Assembly (NCBI GenBank): GCA_946530505.1 | Contig: CAMNAD010000024.1 | Location: forward strand, 1 to 14,702 | From: an uncultured Bacteroidales bacterium | GTDB lineage: Bacteria > Bacteroidota > Bacteroidia > Bacteroidales > UBA932 | Direction of reading: 5' to 3' | Length of the DNA: 14,702 bases | Shown: positions 6,676-13,738 of the stretch, piece after piece | Numbering within the stretch: the first letter of the stretch is position 1 | Layout: every line of letters starts with the position of its first letter | Made by a program: the position numbers and the translations under genes | The notes under the pieces: generated by a model | Told to the model about the DNA's origin: nothing | Seen by the model: the letters and a program-made list of their open reading frames with translations, nothing else | The model's database searches: none

Positions 6676-7857
6676 TAGATCAGGGATGATGTCGTCCGCG
6701 ATGAACCAGTCCTTTTCGGGGATGGGGCCGAGGGCGGTGCGTGCGAGGAGCATGACTTCCTCTTCGTGAATTTCTTCGGGGCTGAGATTTTCGCCCTCGG
6801 AGGTCCAGCCCGACAGCTGCTGGCTGTTCCAGCTGCGACGCTGGGGTTTTTCTTTGCGCTCCTCAGAGCGCACGGCGGAGAACGGGACGGAGCCGCATTG
6901 CGGCGATGTCGGTAGTTCGGGAGCCGCGGGGGATTTGGGGGTGGAACCCCCAGACCCAGACAATGAGTGTGCGCCTGGGCCGAGGCCTGCGTAGGGATGC
7001 CGTGTCCAGTAGGCGGAATTGTGGACGGCTTCGTGCCCGGGGAGGGCCCAGTTCGAGATCTCGTAGTGCCGGTATCCGGCTTCGGCGAGCCGGCGGCAGA
7101 CAAGTTCGTACTGAGCGCGGCATTCTTCCTCGCCAAGTTCCGTCACCCGCCCATCCTCGATCATCTTCGCAAGGGCGCTGCCTTCCTCAATGCTCAGCTG
7201 ATATGCGGAGATGTGTTCCGGCCGCCAGGATATGACTTCCTCCAGCGTCTTCTCCAGAATCTCCTCCGTCATTCCCGGCACTCCGGTGATCAGATCGATA
7301 CTGACGGCGCAGGGGAGTACGAAGGAATCCCGAAGGATACGGAAAGCCTGCCGGGCGCCATCGGCCGAGTGCCGGCGGTTCATCCAGCGCAGTATCCCGT
7401 CGTCCAGCGACTGCACCCCCATGCTGATGCGCGTTACGCCCAGGTCCAGCAGCCCTTGCACATATTCAGGCCCCCGCTCTATGATGTCCTCGGGATTAAC
7501 CTCGATGGTGAATTCGGTGTAGTTGGGATGCGCTGGCATTTCGGACGGGCAATGCCGGGACCGGGGGCCCTTTACGGGACACGGCCCGGCCCTTTGCCCG
7601 TCGCGGATGGCCTCCAGTTTGTCCAGTATCCTTCGCAGAACAGAAAGAGGAAGCACGCTGGGCGTACCTCCTCCTATGTATAAAGTATCGAGATCCAGGG
7701 TGGACTCAATCTCCTCGCGCCGGGCAGCAATCTCCGCACAGACCTCATCTGCCCAGCGGGTCACCGCCGCCTCGTCCCTTCCCTTGCACGCGATCTCCGA
7801 ATAGAAATCGCAGTAGGTGCAGAAACTCCTGCAGAAGGGGACGTGGAGGTAAATCAT
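6670..7857 (-). CDS. hemW: HemW-like radical SAM heme chaperone with two insertions and a shortened C-terminus
   Basis: 395 residues. The radical SAM motif CxxxCxxC is at C9, C13 and C16, followed by DFYS rather than the extra Cys of HemN, which points to HemW. Other family marks are YIGGGTPS (60-67), FTIEVNPE (116-123), RISMGVQS (143-150), HYEISNWA (264-271) and GLGPGAHS (291-298). HemW proteins bind heme and deliver it to respiratory enzymes; that role here is family inference. Two segments do not fit the family. Residues about 86-107 interrupt the junction between LEAIRD and HPNYTEF. Residues about 300-339 interrupt the normally close GAHS and RRSWN motifs. Both are in frame and encoded by palindrome-rich DNA. 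The C-terminus looks short: after MLLARTALG it goes almost at once to DWFIADDIIPDLL, which resembles the last helix of the family, so about 40 residues appear missing. The start overlaps the upstream gene's stop by 1 nt (TAATG). Activity is uncertain. Confidence 0.87.
   Translation of the reverse strand: MIYLHVPFCRSFCTYCDFYSEIACKGRDEAAVTRWADEVCAEIAARREEIESTLDLDTLYIGGGTPSVLPLSVLRRILDKLEAIRDGQRAGPCPVKGPRSRHCPSEMPAHPNYTEFTIEVNPEDIIERGPEYVQGLLDLGVTRISMGVQSLDDGILRWMNRRHSADGARQAFRILRDSFVLPCAVSIDLITGVPGMTEEILEKTLEEVISWRPEHISAYQLSIEEGSALAKMIEDGRVTELGEEECRAQYELVCRRLAEAGYRHYEISNWALPGHEAVHNSAYWTRHPYAGLGPGAHSLSGSGGSTPKSPAAPELPTSPQCGSVPFSAVRSEERKEKPQRRSWNSQQLSGWTSEGENLSPEEIHEEEVMLLARTALGPIPEKDWFIADDIIPDLL
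6846..6960. repeat. GC-rich multi-hairpin insertion inside hemW
   Basis: This in-frame stretch encodes the extra hemW residues about 300-339 (rich in Ser, Pro, Gly and Lys). It contains three short inverted repeats in a row: TGCGCTC/GAGCGCA at 6855-6861 and 6866-6872 with a 4-nt loop, CCGC/GCGG at 6893-6896 and 6900-6903, and TGGGGG/CCCCCA at 6936-6941 and 6947-6952. The protein it encodes is not part of the HemW fold. I infer a dispersed palindromic element or decayed repeat; outer boundaries are approximate. Confidence 0.5.
7544..7602. repeat. 59-bp imperfect palindrome inserted in hemW
   Basis: The ends are a perfect 9-bp inverted repeat, GACGGGCAA (7544-7552) and TTGCCCGTC (7594-7602). 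Inside, GCCGGG (7554-7559) pairs with CCCGGC (7585-7590), and CCG (7561-7563) with CGG (7582-7584), for 18 base pairs in total. GC is about 75% (44 of 59), higher than the surrounding gene appears. It encodes residues about 86-105 of HemW, between two motifs that are normally close together, and keeps the frame. I infer a palindromic insertion element; its family is unknown to me. Confidence 0.6.
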
Positions 7858-8774
7858 TACCTCAGCATGGTCTCAGCCTTGCCGAGGCGTCCCTGGGCGG
7901 TGAATACCTCCGCCGTGTAGATACCCTTGGCAAACTCGCCGGTATTGTTGACATAGATGCTCACGTCTACATCCTTGCCGTTATAGTCGATTTCGCGGGA
8001 TGCAGTTGCAGGCATCGCCTCTCCATCGAGATAGAAACTTGCTCCGGTGCCGTCCATAAGCAAGTTGCCATCAGGATCCTTGACGCGTACGTAAATGCGT
8101 ACGGGCCCGGTAGGCGCAAGTTCGTTCTCGGCAAGTGTAAGGCCCACCACCATCTGGGTGACGCGGCTGCTGCGGTCCATGACCTTGCCGGATGCTCCGT
8201 AGGCGACGAGCGAAATGCTGCGGGCCTTGATGACGGAACCGACGGCGACCTTGTTGGTAAGGTCGTTGACCTGCTCGGTAAGGGCCGCGTTGCGGGTGTT
8301 GGCTTCTGCAGCCTCACGGCGTGCATTCGCAGCCTGCACCGTAAGTTTCTTGTTGAGGGTGTTGAGGGAGTCGATCTGTTTCACGTAACTGCGCATGATG
8401 CTTCTCAGGGTGCCGAGTTCTTTTTCGTATTGGCGCATCTTCGCGCGGTTGGTGGCCTCGGTTTTCTTGATACGTTCCACGAGCTGAGCCACTTCCTCCT
8501 TGGAGGAGTCGAGCTGGGCATTCACGGAATCGTATTCTGTGGAGAGGGATTCGTAGTCTCCCTGGAGACTTACAATCTGCTCCGTAAGCTGCTGCTTGTC
8601 GATTTCGAGGTCTTTTACCAGACTGTTCTTGCTGGACCATACATATGCAAGGACGGCGCCCAGGGCGATGGCGATTGCTGCCAGCACCCACATTACAGGC
8701 TTGAGGGCCGTACCTCTCTCTTTGCGTTCGCGCTCTTCGCGCTCGATTCTCATCAAAGGATCTTCTTTTTCCAT
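7857..8774 (-). CDS. Membrane-anchored coiled-coil protein with C-terminal beta domain, unknown function
   Basis: 305 residues. The N-terminus (1-25) is very charged (EREERERKERG) and cytoplasmic, followed by one transmembrane segment at about 26-46. Residues about 50-175 form a long predicted coiled coil, rich in Glu, Gln, Lys and Leu and without proline, and should lie in the periplasm. Residues about 185-305 look like a compact beta domain (VRIYVRVKDPDGNLLMDGTG, then VDVSIYVNNTGEFAKGIYTAEVF), similar in feel to Ig-like or C2-like sandwiches. I do not recognise a named family; proteins of this shape are often loosely labelled SMC-like because of the coil. Its stop overlaps the hemW start by 1 nt (TAATG), so hemW is the downstream gene of this unit. 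It has its own -7 box at 8791-8798. Confidence 0.85.
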   Translation of the reverse strand: MEKEDPLMRIEREERERKERGTALKPVMWVLAAIAIALGAVLAYVWSSKNSLVKDLEIDKQQLTEQIVSLQGDYESLSTEYDSVNAQLDSSKEEVAQLVERIKKTEATNRAKMRQYEKELGTLRSIMRSYVKQIDSLNTLNKKLTVQAANARREAAEANTRNAALTEQVNDLTNKVAVGSVIKARSISLVAYGASGKVMDRSSRVTQMVVGLTLAENELAPTGPVRIYVRVKDPDGNLLMDGTGASFYLDGEAMPATASREIDYNGKDVDVSIYVNNTGEFAKGIYTAEVFTAQGRLGKAETMLR

Positions 8775-8790
8775 ATTATTGAAGTTTGTG

Positions 8791-8798
8791 CAAAAGTA
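8791..8798 (-). promoter_or_regulatory. Bacteroidota -7 box for the coiled-coil gene and hemW
   Basis: On the minus strand this is TACTTTTG, an exact TAnnTTTG match, 16 nt upstream of the ATG at 8774. The implied leader is about 12 nt. No -33 TTTG is visible. It is back-to-back with the plus-strand box at 8811-8818. Confidence 0.6.
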
Positions 8799-8810
8799 AT
8801 GATTTTTCAG

Positions 8811-8818
8811 TAAATTCG
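8811..8818 (+). promoter_or_regulatory. -7-like box for the small membrane protein and aminopeptidase unit
   Basis: TAAATTCG matches TAnnTTTG at all but one defined position and ends only 4 nt before the ATG at 8823. A TTTG at 8785-8788 could act as a -33 box, with 22 nt between them, slightly longer than usual. If the box is used, the mRNA is leaderless or nearly so. Confidence 0.5.
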
Positions 8819-8822
8819 CAGT

Positions 8823-9284
8823 ATGAAATACATCGTACGTGCTATCAAATACTTTGCCTATCTGGCAATCATACTCTGCATATTCATCGTTTTGCTCTCG
8901 GTTTTCGGAGTAGTGGGCACAACACTGGACGAGATTTTCAAGGACGGTGCCGGCTCGCTATGGAAGATTGCAGCCATAATCGCAGTTTTTGCAGCCATCT
9001 ATCCGCACCTCGGTTTCGGCAGGCGCAATGCTTTTGTGCCAGGGGCCTACGACGAAATCCGCCTCGGGGTGGTGGATTTGATGCACGACCGCGGCTATGT
9101 GCTTGAGGATGAGAGCGGAGAGAATCTAAAGTTCCGACTTCAGTCCCCCGTGATGCGCCTCACCCGCATGCTCGAGGACCGCATTACCTTCACCCGCACT
9201 GCCACCGGTTTCGAACTTGAAGGCCCGGTCAAGGACCTTGTGCGCATAGTCAGCGCCATCGAAACCCGCTTCCGTACGGAATAA
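8823..9284 (+). CDS. Small two-TM membrane protein, unknown function
   Basis: 153 residues. Two hydrophobic segments, about 11-32 and 46-64, are joined by a short loop containing DEIFKDG. They are followed by a soluble domain of about 85 residues with mixed alpha/beta character (YDEIRLGVVDLMHDRGY, FTRTATGFELEGP, ending DLVRIVSAIETRF). With both termini on the same side, the C-terminal domain is likely cytoplasmic given the positive charge near the N-terminus. I do not recognise the family. There is no other ATG before residue 87, so the start is firm, and it lies almost on the predicted transcription start. The aminopeptidase gene begins 15 nt downstream with no promoter box between, so the two are probably co-transcribed. 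Confidence 0.82.
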   Translation: MKYIVRAIKYFAYLAIILCIFIVLLSVFGVVGTTLDEIFKDGAGSLWKIAAIIAVFAAIYPHLGFGRRNAFVPGAYDEIRLGVVDLMHDRGYVLEDESGENLKFRLQSPVMRLTRMLEDRITFTRTATGFELEGPVKDLVRIVSAIETRFRTE

Positions 9285-9299
9285 GCAGATAGCATCCAT

Positions 9300-11093
9300 A
9301 TGGAGAATATTCACGCAGACAGGATTGCACAGTTGCGCTCGATGATGCGCAGCCGCGGCTGGGACGCCGTGATCATTACAGGTTCCGACCCGCACGGAAG
9401 CGAGTATCCGGCAGAACGATGGAAATGCGTGCAGTGGCTCACCGGATTCACCGGGGAAGCAGGCGACGTGGTGGTCACACTGGACCACGCCGGCCTCTGG
9501 ACGGACACCCGCTATTTCATACAGGCGCTGCAGCAGCTCGAAGGCACAGGGGTGGAGCTTCACAAGATGCGTGTGCCAGAGCAAGTGCCCATAGACAGGT
9601 GGCTTGCGGAGAAATTTGCAGATGAGAGCGAAGTCTATTTCGCAGTGGACGGAATCTGCGTAGGGCAGGCCTTTATCGCCGGGATCAAACAGGCGGTGAA
9701 TACCAACGGAGCGGCCTGCCATATCGTGAGCATACCGGATATGCTGGATGCCATCTGGACCGACAGGCCGGGCATCCCGCAGACCCCGATAATCACAGTA
9801 GATCCAGGAGAAAGCCGCATCGAGCGGCTGGGACGCCTGCGGGACTTCCTCGACGCGCGAGGCGCTGACTACATCCTTCTGAACACCCTCGATGACATCG
9901 CCTGGACCCTGAACGTCCGCGCATCGGACATAGAGTACAATCCCCTTGTAATCTCGTTTCTGCTTGTAGGGCCCGAGACCGCAGAGTGGTTTGTGCAGAA
10001 AGAAATAGTGGAAGATCCCGTTACCGAGGCAAGCTTCGCCGAACTGAAGGAGGACGGCATCTTCCTCCGCTATTACGAAGAGACGGAGATTGCGCTCAGC
10101 GAACTTGACGGCAGGGTCCTGGCAGATACGGACACACTCAATTATCATCTTTGCTCGCTGATAGGCCCGGCTCGGCTCGTGCCGTGTCCTTCGCCGGTGC
10201 AGGGCTGGAAGGCCGTCAAGAATGCGGTTGAGATTGAAGGTATGCGTGACTGTCATCTGCAAGACGGCCTTGCCATGGTGAAATTCCTCCATTGGCTGGA
10301 CCGCTGCATGCAGAACGAGAGGGCAGTGAGCGAATGGGATGCGGCCGTCAAGCTTGGTCAGCTGCGCGCAGAAATACCCGGGTACCAAGGCGACAGCTTT
10401 GAAACCATCTCGGCCTACGGGCCTTCCGCAGCCCTTCCTCATTATATAACACCGCATGCAGGGGCGCCCCTGCTTGAGCCACACGGGCTATACCTATGCG
10501 ATTCAGGCGGACAGTATCTGAACGGTACCACCGACATCACCCGCACCTGGGCCCTCGGGCCTTGCTCGCAGTTGGAGATGGAAGATTATACCCTGGTCCT
10601 TTGCGGGCACATTGCCCTGGCATCGGCGGTCTTTCCTGAAGGTACGCCCGGATGCCGTCTGGATGTGCTCTCCCGCGAACCGCTGTGGGCGCATCAGCGC
10701 AATTTCGGGCATGGCACGGGGCACGGTGTAGGCTGGTTCCTCGGGGTGCATGAAGGTCCGCAGGACATACGCCAGAACCTGAATTCCACCGGTTTTGAAG
10801 CTGGAATGGTCACTTCCGACGAGCCAGGCATCTACCGCGAAGGCATGCACGGTGTCCGTCACGAGAATCTTATCCTCTGCACGGATGCCGGAGAGAACGA
10901 CTTCGGCAGATGGCTGCGTTTCGAGCCGCTCACTCTCTGCCCCTTCGACACCGAGCCCCTGCTCGCGGACCTGCTCACTCCGGCCGAGCGCGACTGGCTG
11001 AACAACTACCACGCCCGTGTCTACGCCGCTCTCCGCCCCTTCCTCGACGACTTCGACGGGGAGTGGCTGCAGAAGAAGACTGCTGCTATCTAG
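9300..11093 (+). CDS. Xaa-Pro aminopeptidase, M24B, three-domain aminopeptidase P
   Basis: 597 residues, the length of the three-domain aminopeptidase P type (eukaryotic XPNPEP1-like and many bacteria) rather than the shorter E. coli PepP. Two creatinase-like N-terminal domains cover about 1-150 and 155-305, and the pita-bread catalytic domain about 310-597. The dinuclear metal ligands are all present: D401 (CDSGGQY), D412 (GTTDITRT), H475 (HGTGHGVG), E508 (SDEPGIY) and E522 (RHENL). H381 (LPHYITP) and H484 (GVHEGP) sit at the conserved substrate-binding and proton-transfer positions. It should remove N-terminal residues preceding proline from peptides. No signal peptide is seen, so it is cytoplasmic. 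Its TAG stop lies in CTAG, which also supplies the stop of the convergent glycosidase gene. Confidence 0.95.
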   Translation: MENIHADRIAQLRSMMRSRGWDAVIITGSDPHGSEYPAERWKCVQWLTGFTGEAGDVVVTLDHAGLWTDTRYFIQALQQLEGTGVELHKMRVPEQVPIDRWLAEKFADESEVYFAVDGICVGQAFIAGIKQAVNTNGAACHIVSIPDMLDAIWTDRPGIPQTPIITVDPGESRIERLGRLRDFLDARGADYILLNTLDDIAWTLNVRASDIEYNPLVISFLLVGPETAEWFVQKEIVEDPVTEASFAELKEDGIFLRYYEETEIALSELDGRVLADTDTLNYHLCSLIGPARLVPCPSPVQGWKAVKNAVEIEGMRDCHLQDGLAMVKFLHWLDRCMQNERAVSEWDAAVKLGQLRAEIPGYQGDSFETISAYGPSAALPHYITPHAGAPLLEPHGLYLCDSGGQYLNGTTDITRTWALGPCSQLEMEDYTLVLCGHIALASAVFPEGTPGCRLDVLSREPLWAHQRNFGHGTGHGVGWFLGVHEGPQDIRQNLNSTGFEAGMVTSDEPGIYREGMHGVRHENLILCTDAGENDFGRWLRFEPLTLCPFDTEPLLADLLTPAERDWLNNYHARVYAALRPFLDDFDGEWLQKKTAAI

Positions 11094-12856
11094 AAAAGGA
11101 TTTCGATATCGGTCCTTCCTCTGAGGTGCCCGGCAGAAAAGTCGACGTAACGGCTGCCTCCGGTTTCCGTCAGTTCGAACGGAATGACCCTGTGGTTCAG
11201 CAGTACTTTCGAAACCTGTGCCCCTTCTGGCAGGAGAATGTGGGCTTGAATGTCTTTAGCAGGAGAATCAATGCAGTAGCGCATTCCGGCACCGGTGAGG
11301 ATGTATCTCACGTCCACTATGTCTGCAGAGAGCTCATATCCTGTACAATAGCGGAGTTCCTTGTAAGGGGTTACTGGCCATCTTGGAGAGAAACCAAGGC
11401 TTCTGTAACGGCAGTCAATGTCTTCGATGCCGGCCAGACCTTCATCAATTGCAGAAATCAGTGCGGCTGCACCCCATGCCGCCGGCCCCAGTTTCGCATT
11501 TTGGGGCGCACGGGTATAGCGGTCGTAAAGGAAGTACACGTTGCCTCCGTCTTTCACCATGTTTTCGTAGAATCTGCAGAGGATGTCCCATCCGTACGCT
11601 TCGTACCCGCAACTGAAGGCTGCCTTGGCAAGTTCGCCGGCGGTGAAGGATGTGATAAGGCCGTTGATATAGGCAGGATGAGCATACGAGTCTCCGAATT
11701 TGGGCCAGTAACGGGGGTCTATCGTAAACCACTCCGCAAAGGCGGAAGTGGTGTCGCGGCGGAACATGTATTCTTCTACAATCGATCGTGACTGCCCGGT
11801 TGTGGTAAAGTGGCGGTTGATGTCATAGGTATTGGAAAGTGAAAGGCGGATATCCTCCTTGTCGTCGGCCGGAGGGCATCCGAGCGGCAGCTGATGTTTG
11901 AAGTACTTCCCGTTCCATAGGTATTTTATTGCATTCTCGCGCAAAGTTTCAGCCTTCTGCTCCCAACGGCGGGCTTTTGCCTTGCGATGCAGTTTCCTGT
12001 TCATCCATGCCAGCTGCTTCATGGCCTGGTATACTCCGGAATTGTCGCCGTGCATGATCGCCATGGGGGTCTTTTCGGTGATACGGCGGTCGTAGTGTCC
12101 GCTTTTTTCATACGAGAAATCCCAGGTGTCGATGGTGTAGGCACGTTTGACCAGGCCATGCTCCGGATCCCAACGCTTTGGAGAAGTAGTGGAATACTCG
12201 ATCGCCTTTTCCAATTTGCGCAGGTTCTTCCGCAGCCATCTGCGGTCTGCAGTGGCCTTGAAGTACTCCGTCGCTCCTTCGACTACGAGATACTCTACAT
12301 CCGACTCGATGTCCAGGCGTGCCATATACAGATTGTCTTCAGGGAAGAAAACGATATCATCTTCCGCAACGAACGACCAGTGCTTGTCGTCCATCTGCTT
12401 GATCAGCTCCAGGAAGCTGCCGTCCGGACGCTGATGCTCGATGGTGAAGTCCAGATATGTCCTGAGATCCCTCTCCCAGTGCCTGAAGGCCTTCATCGTG
12501 TGGACATGGTCGCGTATCCAGTTCTTGTAAACGGGAATGAATCTGCCATCGACAAAAACCACATGCCTGCCTTCCAGCACATTGTCGCGCAGTTGCTTGA
12601 GCATCATCCCGAGATTCGTATCCAGTGTCGTGAGCACCCCGGGAATACCAAGCTCTATATTGTTGTAGGTGCCGTTTTCACGCCCGTCCACATTCATTGC
12701 CGGGAGAGGGTGCTCGAAGCGTATGGTGGCCCCTTCGTTGATGGCGTCGGAAACGACGGGAGCCTTGACCAGAGGGAGTGCACCATAATCGGGCTGCCTT
12801 GCATCTGCGCAGAAAACAGAAACGACAAGCGTTATGGCGGTCAGATAGTTTCTCAT
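11090..12856 (-). CDS. Exported six-hairpin glycosidase-like protein
   Basis: 588 residues from the ATG at 12856. The frame is open further upstream to 12982, but that part overlaps the aldo/keto reductase and would bury a clear signal peptide (MRNYLTAITLVVSVFCADA). F at -1 to C16 breaks a lipobox, so a soluble periplasmic protein is likely. The body has repeated helical segments with aromatic and acidic motifs typical of (alpha/alpha)6 barrels: NWIRDHVHT (112-120), HQRPDGSF (141-148), SDVEYLVVEGATEYF (185-199), IDTWDFSYE (242-250), IMHGDNSGVYQAMKQLAWMN (267-286) and LGPAAWGAAALISAIDEGL (456-474). A short beta domain closes the protein (about 510-588). The WIRD motif recalls GH15/GH63-type and MGH1-like enzymes, and D116 is a candidate catalytic residue, but I cannot assign a GH family or substrate. 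It lies 1 nt after the aldo/keto reductase gene, with no SusC/SusD pair nearby. Confidence 0.83.
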   Translation of the reverse strand: MRNYLTAITLVVSVFCADARQPDYGALPLVKAPVVSDAINEGATIRFEHPLPAMNVDGRENGTYNNIELGIPGVLTTLDTNLGMMLKQLRDNVLEGRHVVFVDGRFIPVYKNWIRDHVHTMKAFRHWERDLRTYLDFTIEHQRPDGSFLELIKQMDDKHWSFVAEDDIVFFPEDNLYMARLDIESDVEYLVVEGATEYFKATADRRWLRKNLRKLEKAIEYSTTSPKRWDPEHGLVKRAYTIDTWDFSYEKSGHYDRRITEKTPMAIMHGDNSGVYQAMKQLAWMNRKLHRKAKARRWEQKAETLRENAIKYLWNGKYFKHQLPLGCPPADDKEDIRLSLSNTYDINRHFTTTGQSRSIVEEYMFRRDTTSAFAEWFTIDPRYWPKFGDSYAHPAYINGLITSFTAGELAKAAFSCGYEAYGWDILCRFYENMVKDGGNVYFLYDRYTRAPQNAKLGPAAWGAAALISAIDEGLAGIEDIDCRYRSLGFSPRWPVTPYKELRYCTGYELSADIVDVRYILTGAGMRYCIDSPAKDIQAHILLPEGAQVSKVLLNHRVIPFELTETGGSRYVDFSAGHLRGRTDIEILF

Positions 12857-12857
12857 A

Positions 12858-13694
12858 TCAGAAAGTTGCGGTGTCGGGATGAGAACCGTAGCGGGCTTCC
12901 GGCAGGGAAGAAATGGCGGCCATCTCCTCACCGGAGAGAGTAAAATCGAAGAAATCCAGGTTCTGGCGGATGCGGTCGGCATGCACCGACTTCACCAAGG
13001 GGAGCACGTCGTTCTGTACGCACCAGCGCAGAAGCACCTGTGCGGTGGTCTTCCCGTGCGCGGAGGCTATGCCGGTCAGAACAGGCTCTTCCAGCAGGCG
13101 TCCGCGTCCCAGAGGACTCCAGGCTTCTACCACGATCCCTTTCTCCCTGCAGAGCGCAATGGCCTCTTCCTGCAAAAGCCCGGGGTGGTATTCTATCTGA
13201 TCCACTGCCGGGGCGATGTTGGCAGAAGCAAGGACCGGCTCGAGATGGGCGACATAAAAATTGCTGAGGCCGATGGAGCGTACCATGCCTTCGTCTACCA
13301 GCCTTTCGAATGCTTTCCAGGTGTCGAGGTTGATTGCAGTAGCCTTGCTCCCGAACTGCATTTCATTCGCCGGCCAATGAATCAGGTACAGGTCGAGATA
13401 ATCCATGCCGAGGTCGGCCAGACTTTTTTCGCAGGCCCGCAACGTGCTGTCGTATCCTCGTTCCGTATTCCAAAGCTTGCTGGTGATGAAGAGTTCGCCG
13501 CGGGCTTTGCCGCTCTGCCGCACGCCTTCGCCTACCGAGCGTTCGTTGCCGTAGACGGCGGCGGTGTCGATGTGGGTATAGCCGGCAGCGACGGCTTCGC
13601 GCACAGCGTTGATGCAGACCTCCCCGTCGGGAGTCTTGAACGTTCCGAATCCGGGGCAGGGAATGGAGTATCCGCTATTCAAAGAAAGTTCCAT
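12858..13694 (-). CDS. Aldo/keto reductase
   Basis: 278 residues, normal for the family. The catalytic tetrad is complete: D43 and Y48 (HIDTAAVYGNE), K73 (FITSKLWN) and H106 (LYLIHWP). Other marks are GLSNF (142-146), QIEYHP (171-176) and AWSPLGRG for the barrel strands, and a C-terminal KSVHADRIRQN segment that forms the NADPH-binding part (related to KSxxxxRIxxN in 2,5-diketo-gluconate reductase-like enzymes). It should reduce small aldehydes or ketones with NADPH in the cytoplasm; the substrate is unknown. It is the first gene of a two-gene unit with the exported glycosidase-like gene (stop, 1 nt, ATG). That could mean a sugar-derived substrate, but the link is only positional. It diverges from dusB. 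Confidence 0.94.
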   Translation of the reverse strand: MELSLNSGYSIPCPGFGTFKTPDGEVCINAVREAVAAGYTHIDTAAVYGNERSVGEGVRQSGKARGELFITSKLWNTERGYDSTLRACEKSLADLGMDYLDLYLIHWPANEMQFGSKATAINLDTWKAFERLVDEGMVRSIGLSNFYVAHLEPVLASANIAPAVDQIEYHPGLLQEEAIALCREKGIVVEAWSPLGRGRLLEEPVLTGIASAHGKTTAQVLLRWCVQNDVLPLVKSVHADRIRQNLDFFDFTLSGEEMAAISSLPEARYGSHPDTATF

Positions 13695-13719
13695 AAAAAG
13701 TGCTGTTGTGAAGAATGGT

Positions 13720-13727
13720 CAAATTTA
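13720..13727 (-). promoter_or_regulatory. Bacteroidota -7 box for the aldo/keto reductase-glycosidase unit
   Basis: On the minus strand this is TAAATTTG, an exact TAnnTTTG match, 25 nt upstream of the ATG at 13694, for a leader of about 20 nt. It forms a perfect inverted repeat with the box at 13739-13746. Confidence 0.6.
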
Positions 13728-13738
13728 GGAAAAAGAAT

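Noticed and set aside
6855..6872. Hairpin TGCGCTC/GAGCGCA as an intrinsic terminator
   Set aside because: It lies inside the hemW coding region, about 185 bp before its stop, and has no proper T-run after it on the coding strand. It fits better as part of the inserted repeat.
7544..7602. Palindrome as a protein-binding operator or an attachment site
   Set aside because: It sits in the middle of hemW, far from any promoter, and no recombinase or phage gene is in the window. The insertion explanation also accounts for the extra residues.
9126..10484. 452-residue open frame on the minus strand, opposite the aminopeptidase gene
   Set aside because: The opposite strand carries all five M24 metal ligands and complete family motifs. 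The minus-strand product shows no recognisable motifs and is rich in His, Cys and Arg, as expected from antisense to a GC-rich coding gene.
11987..12943. 318-residue plus-strand open frame opposite the glycosidase-like gene
   Set aside because: It is antisense to the signal peptide and barrel motifs of the minus-strand gene, with no supporting start signals.
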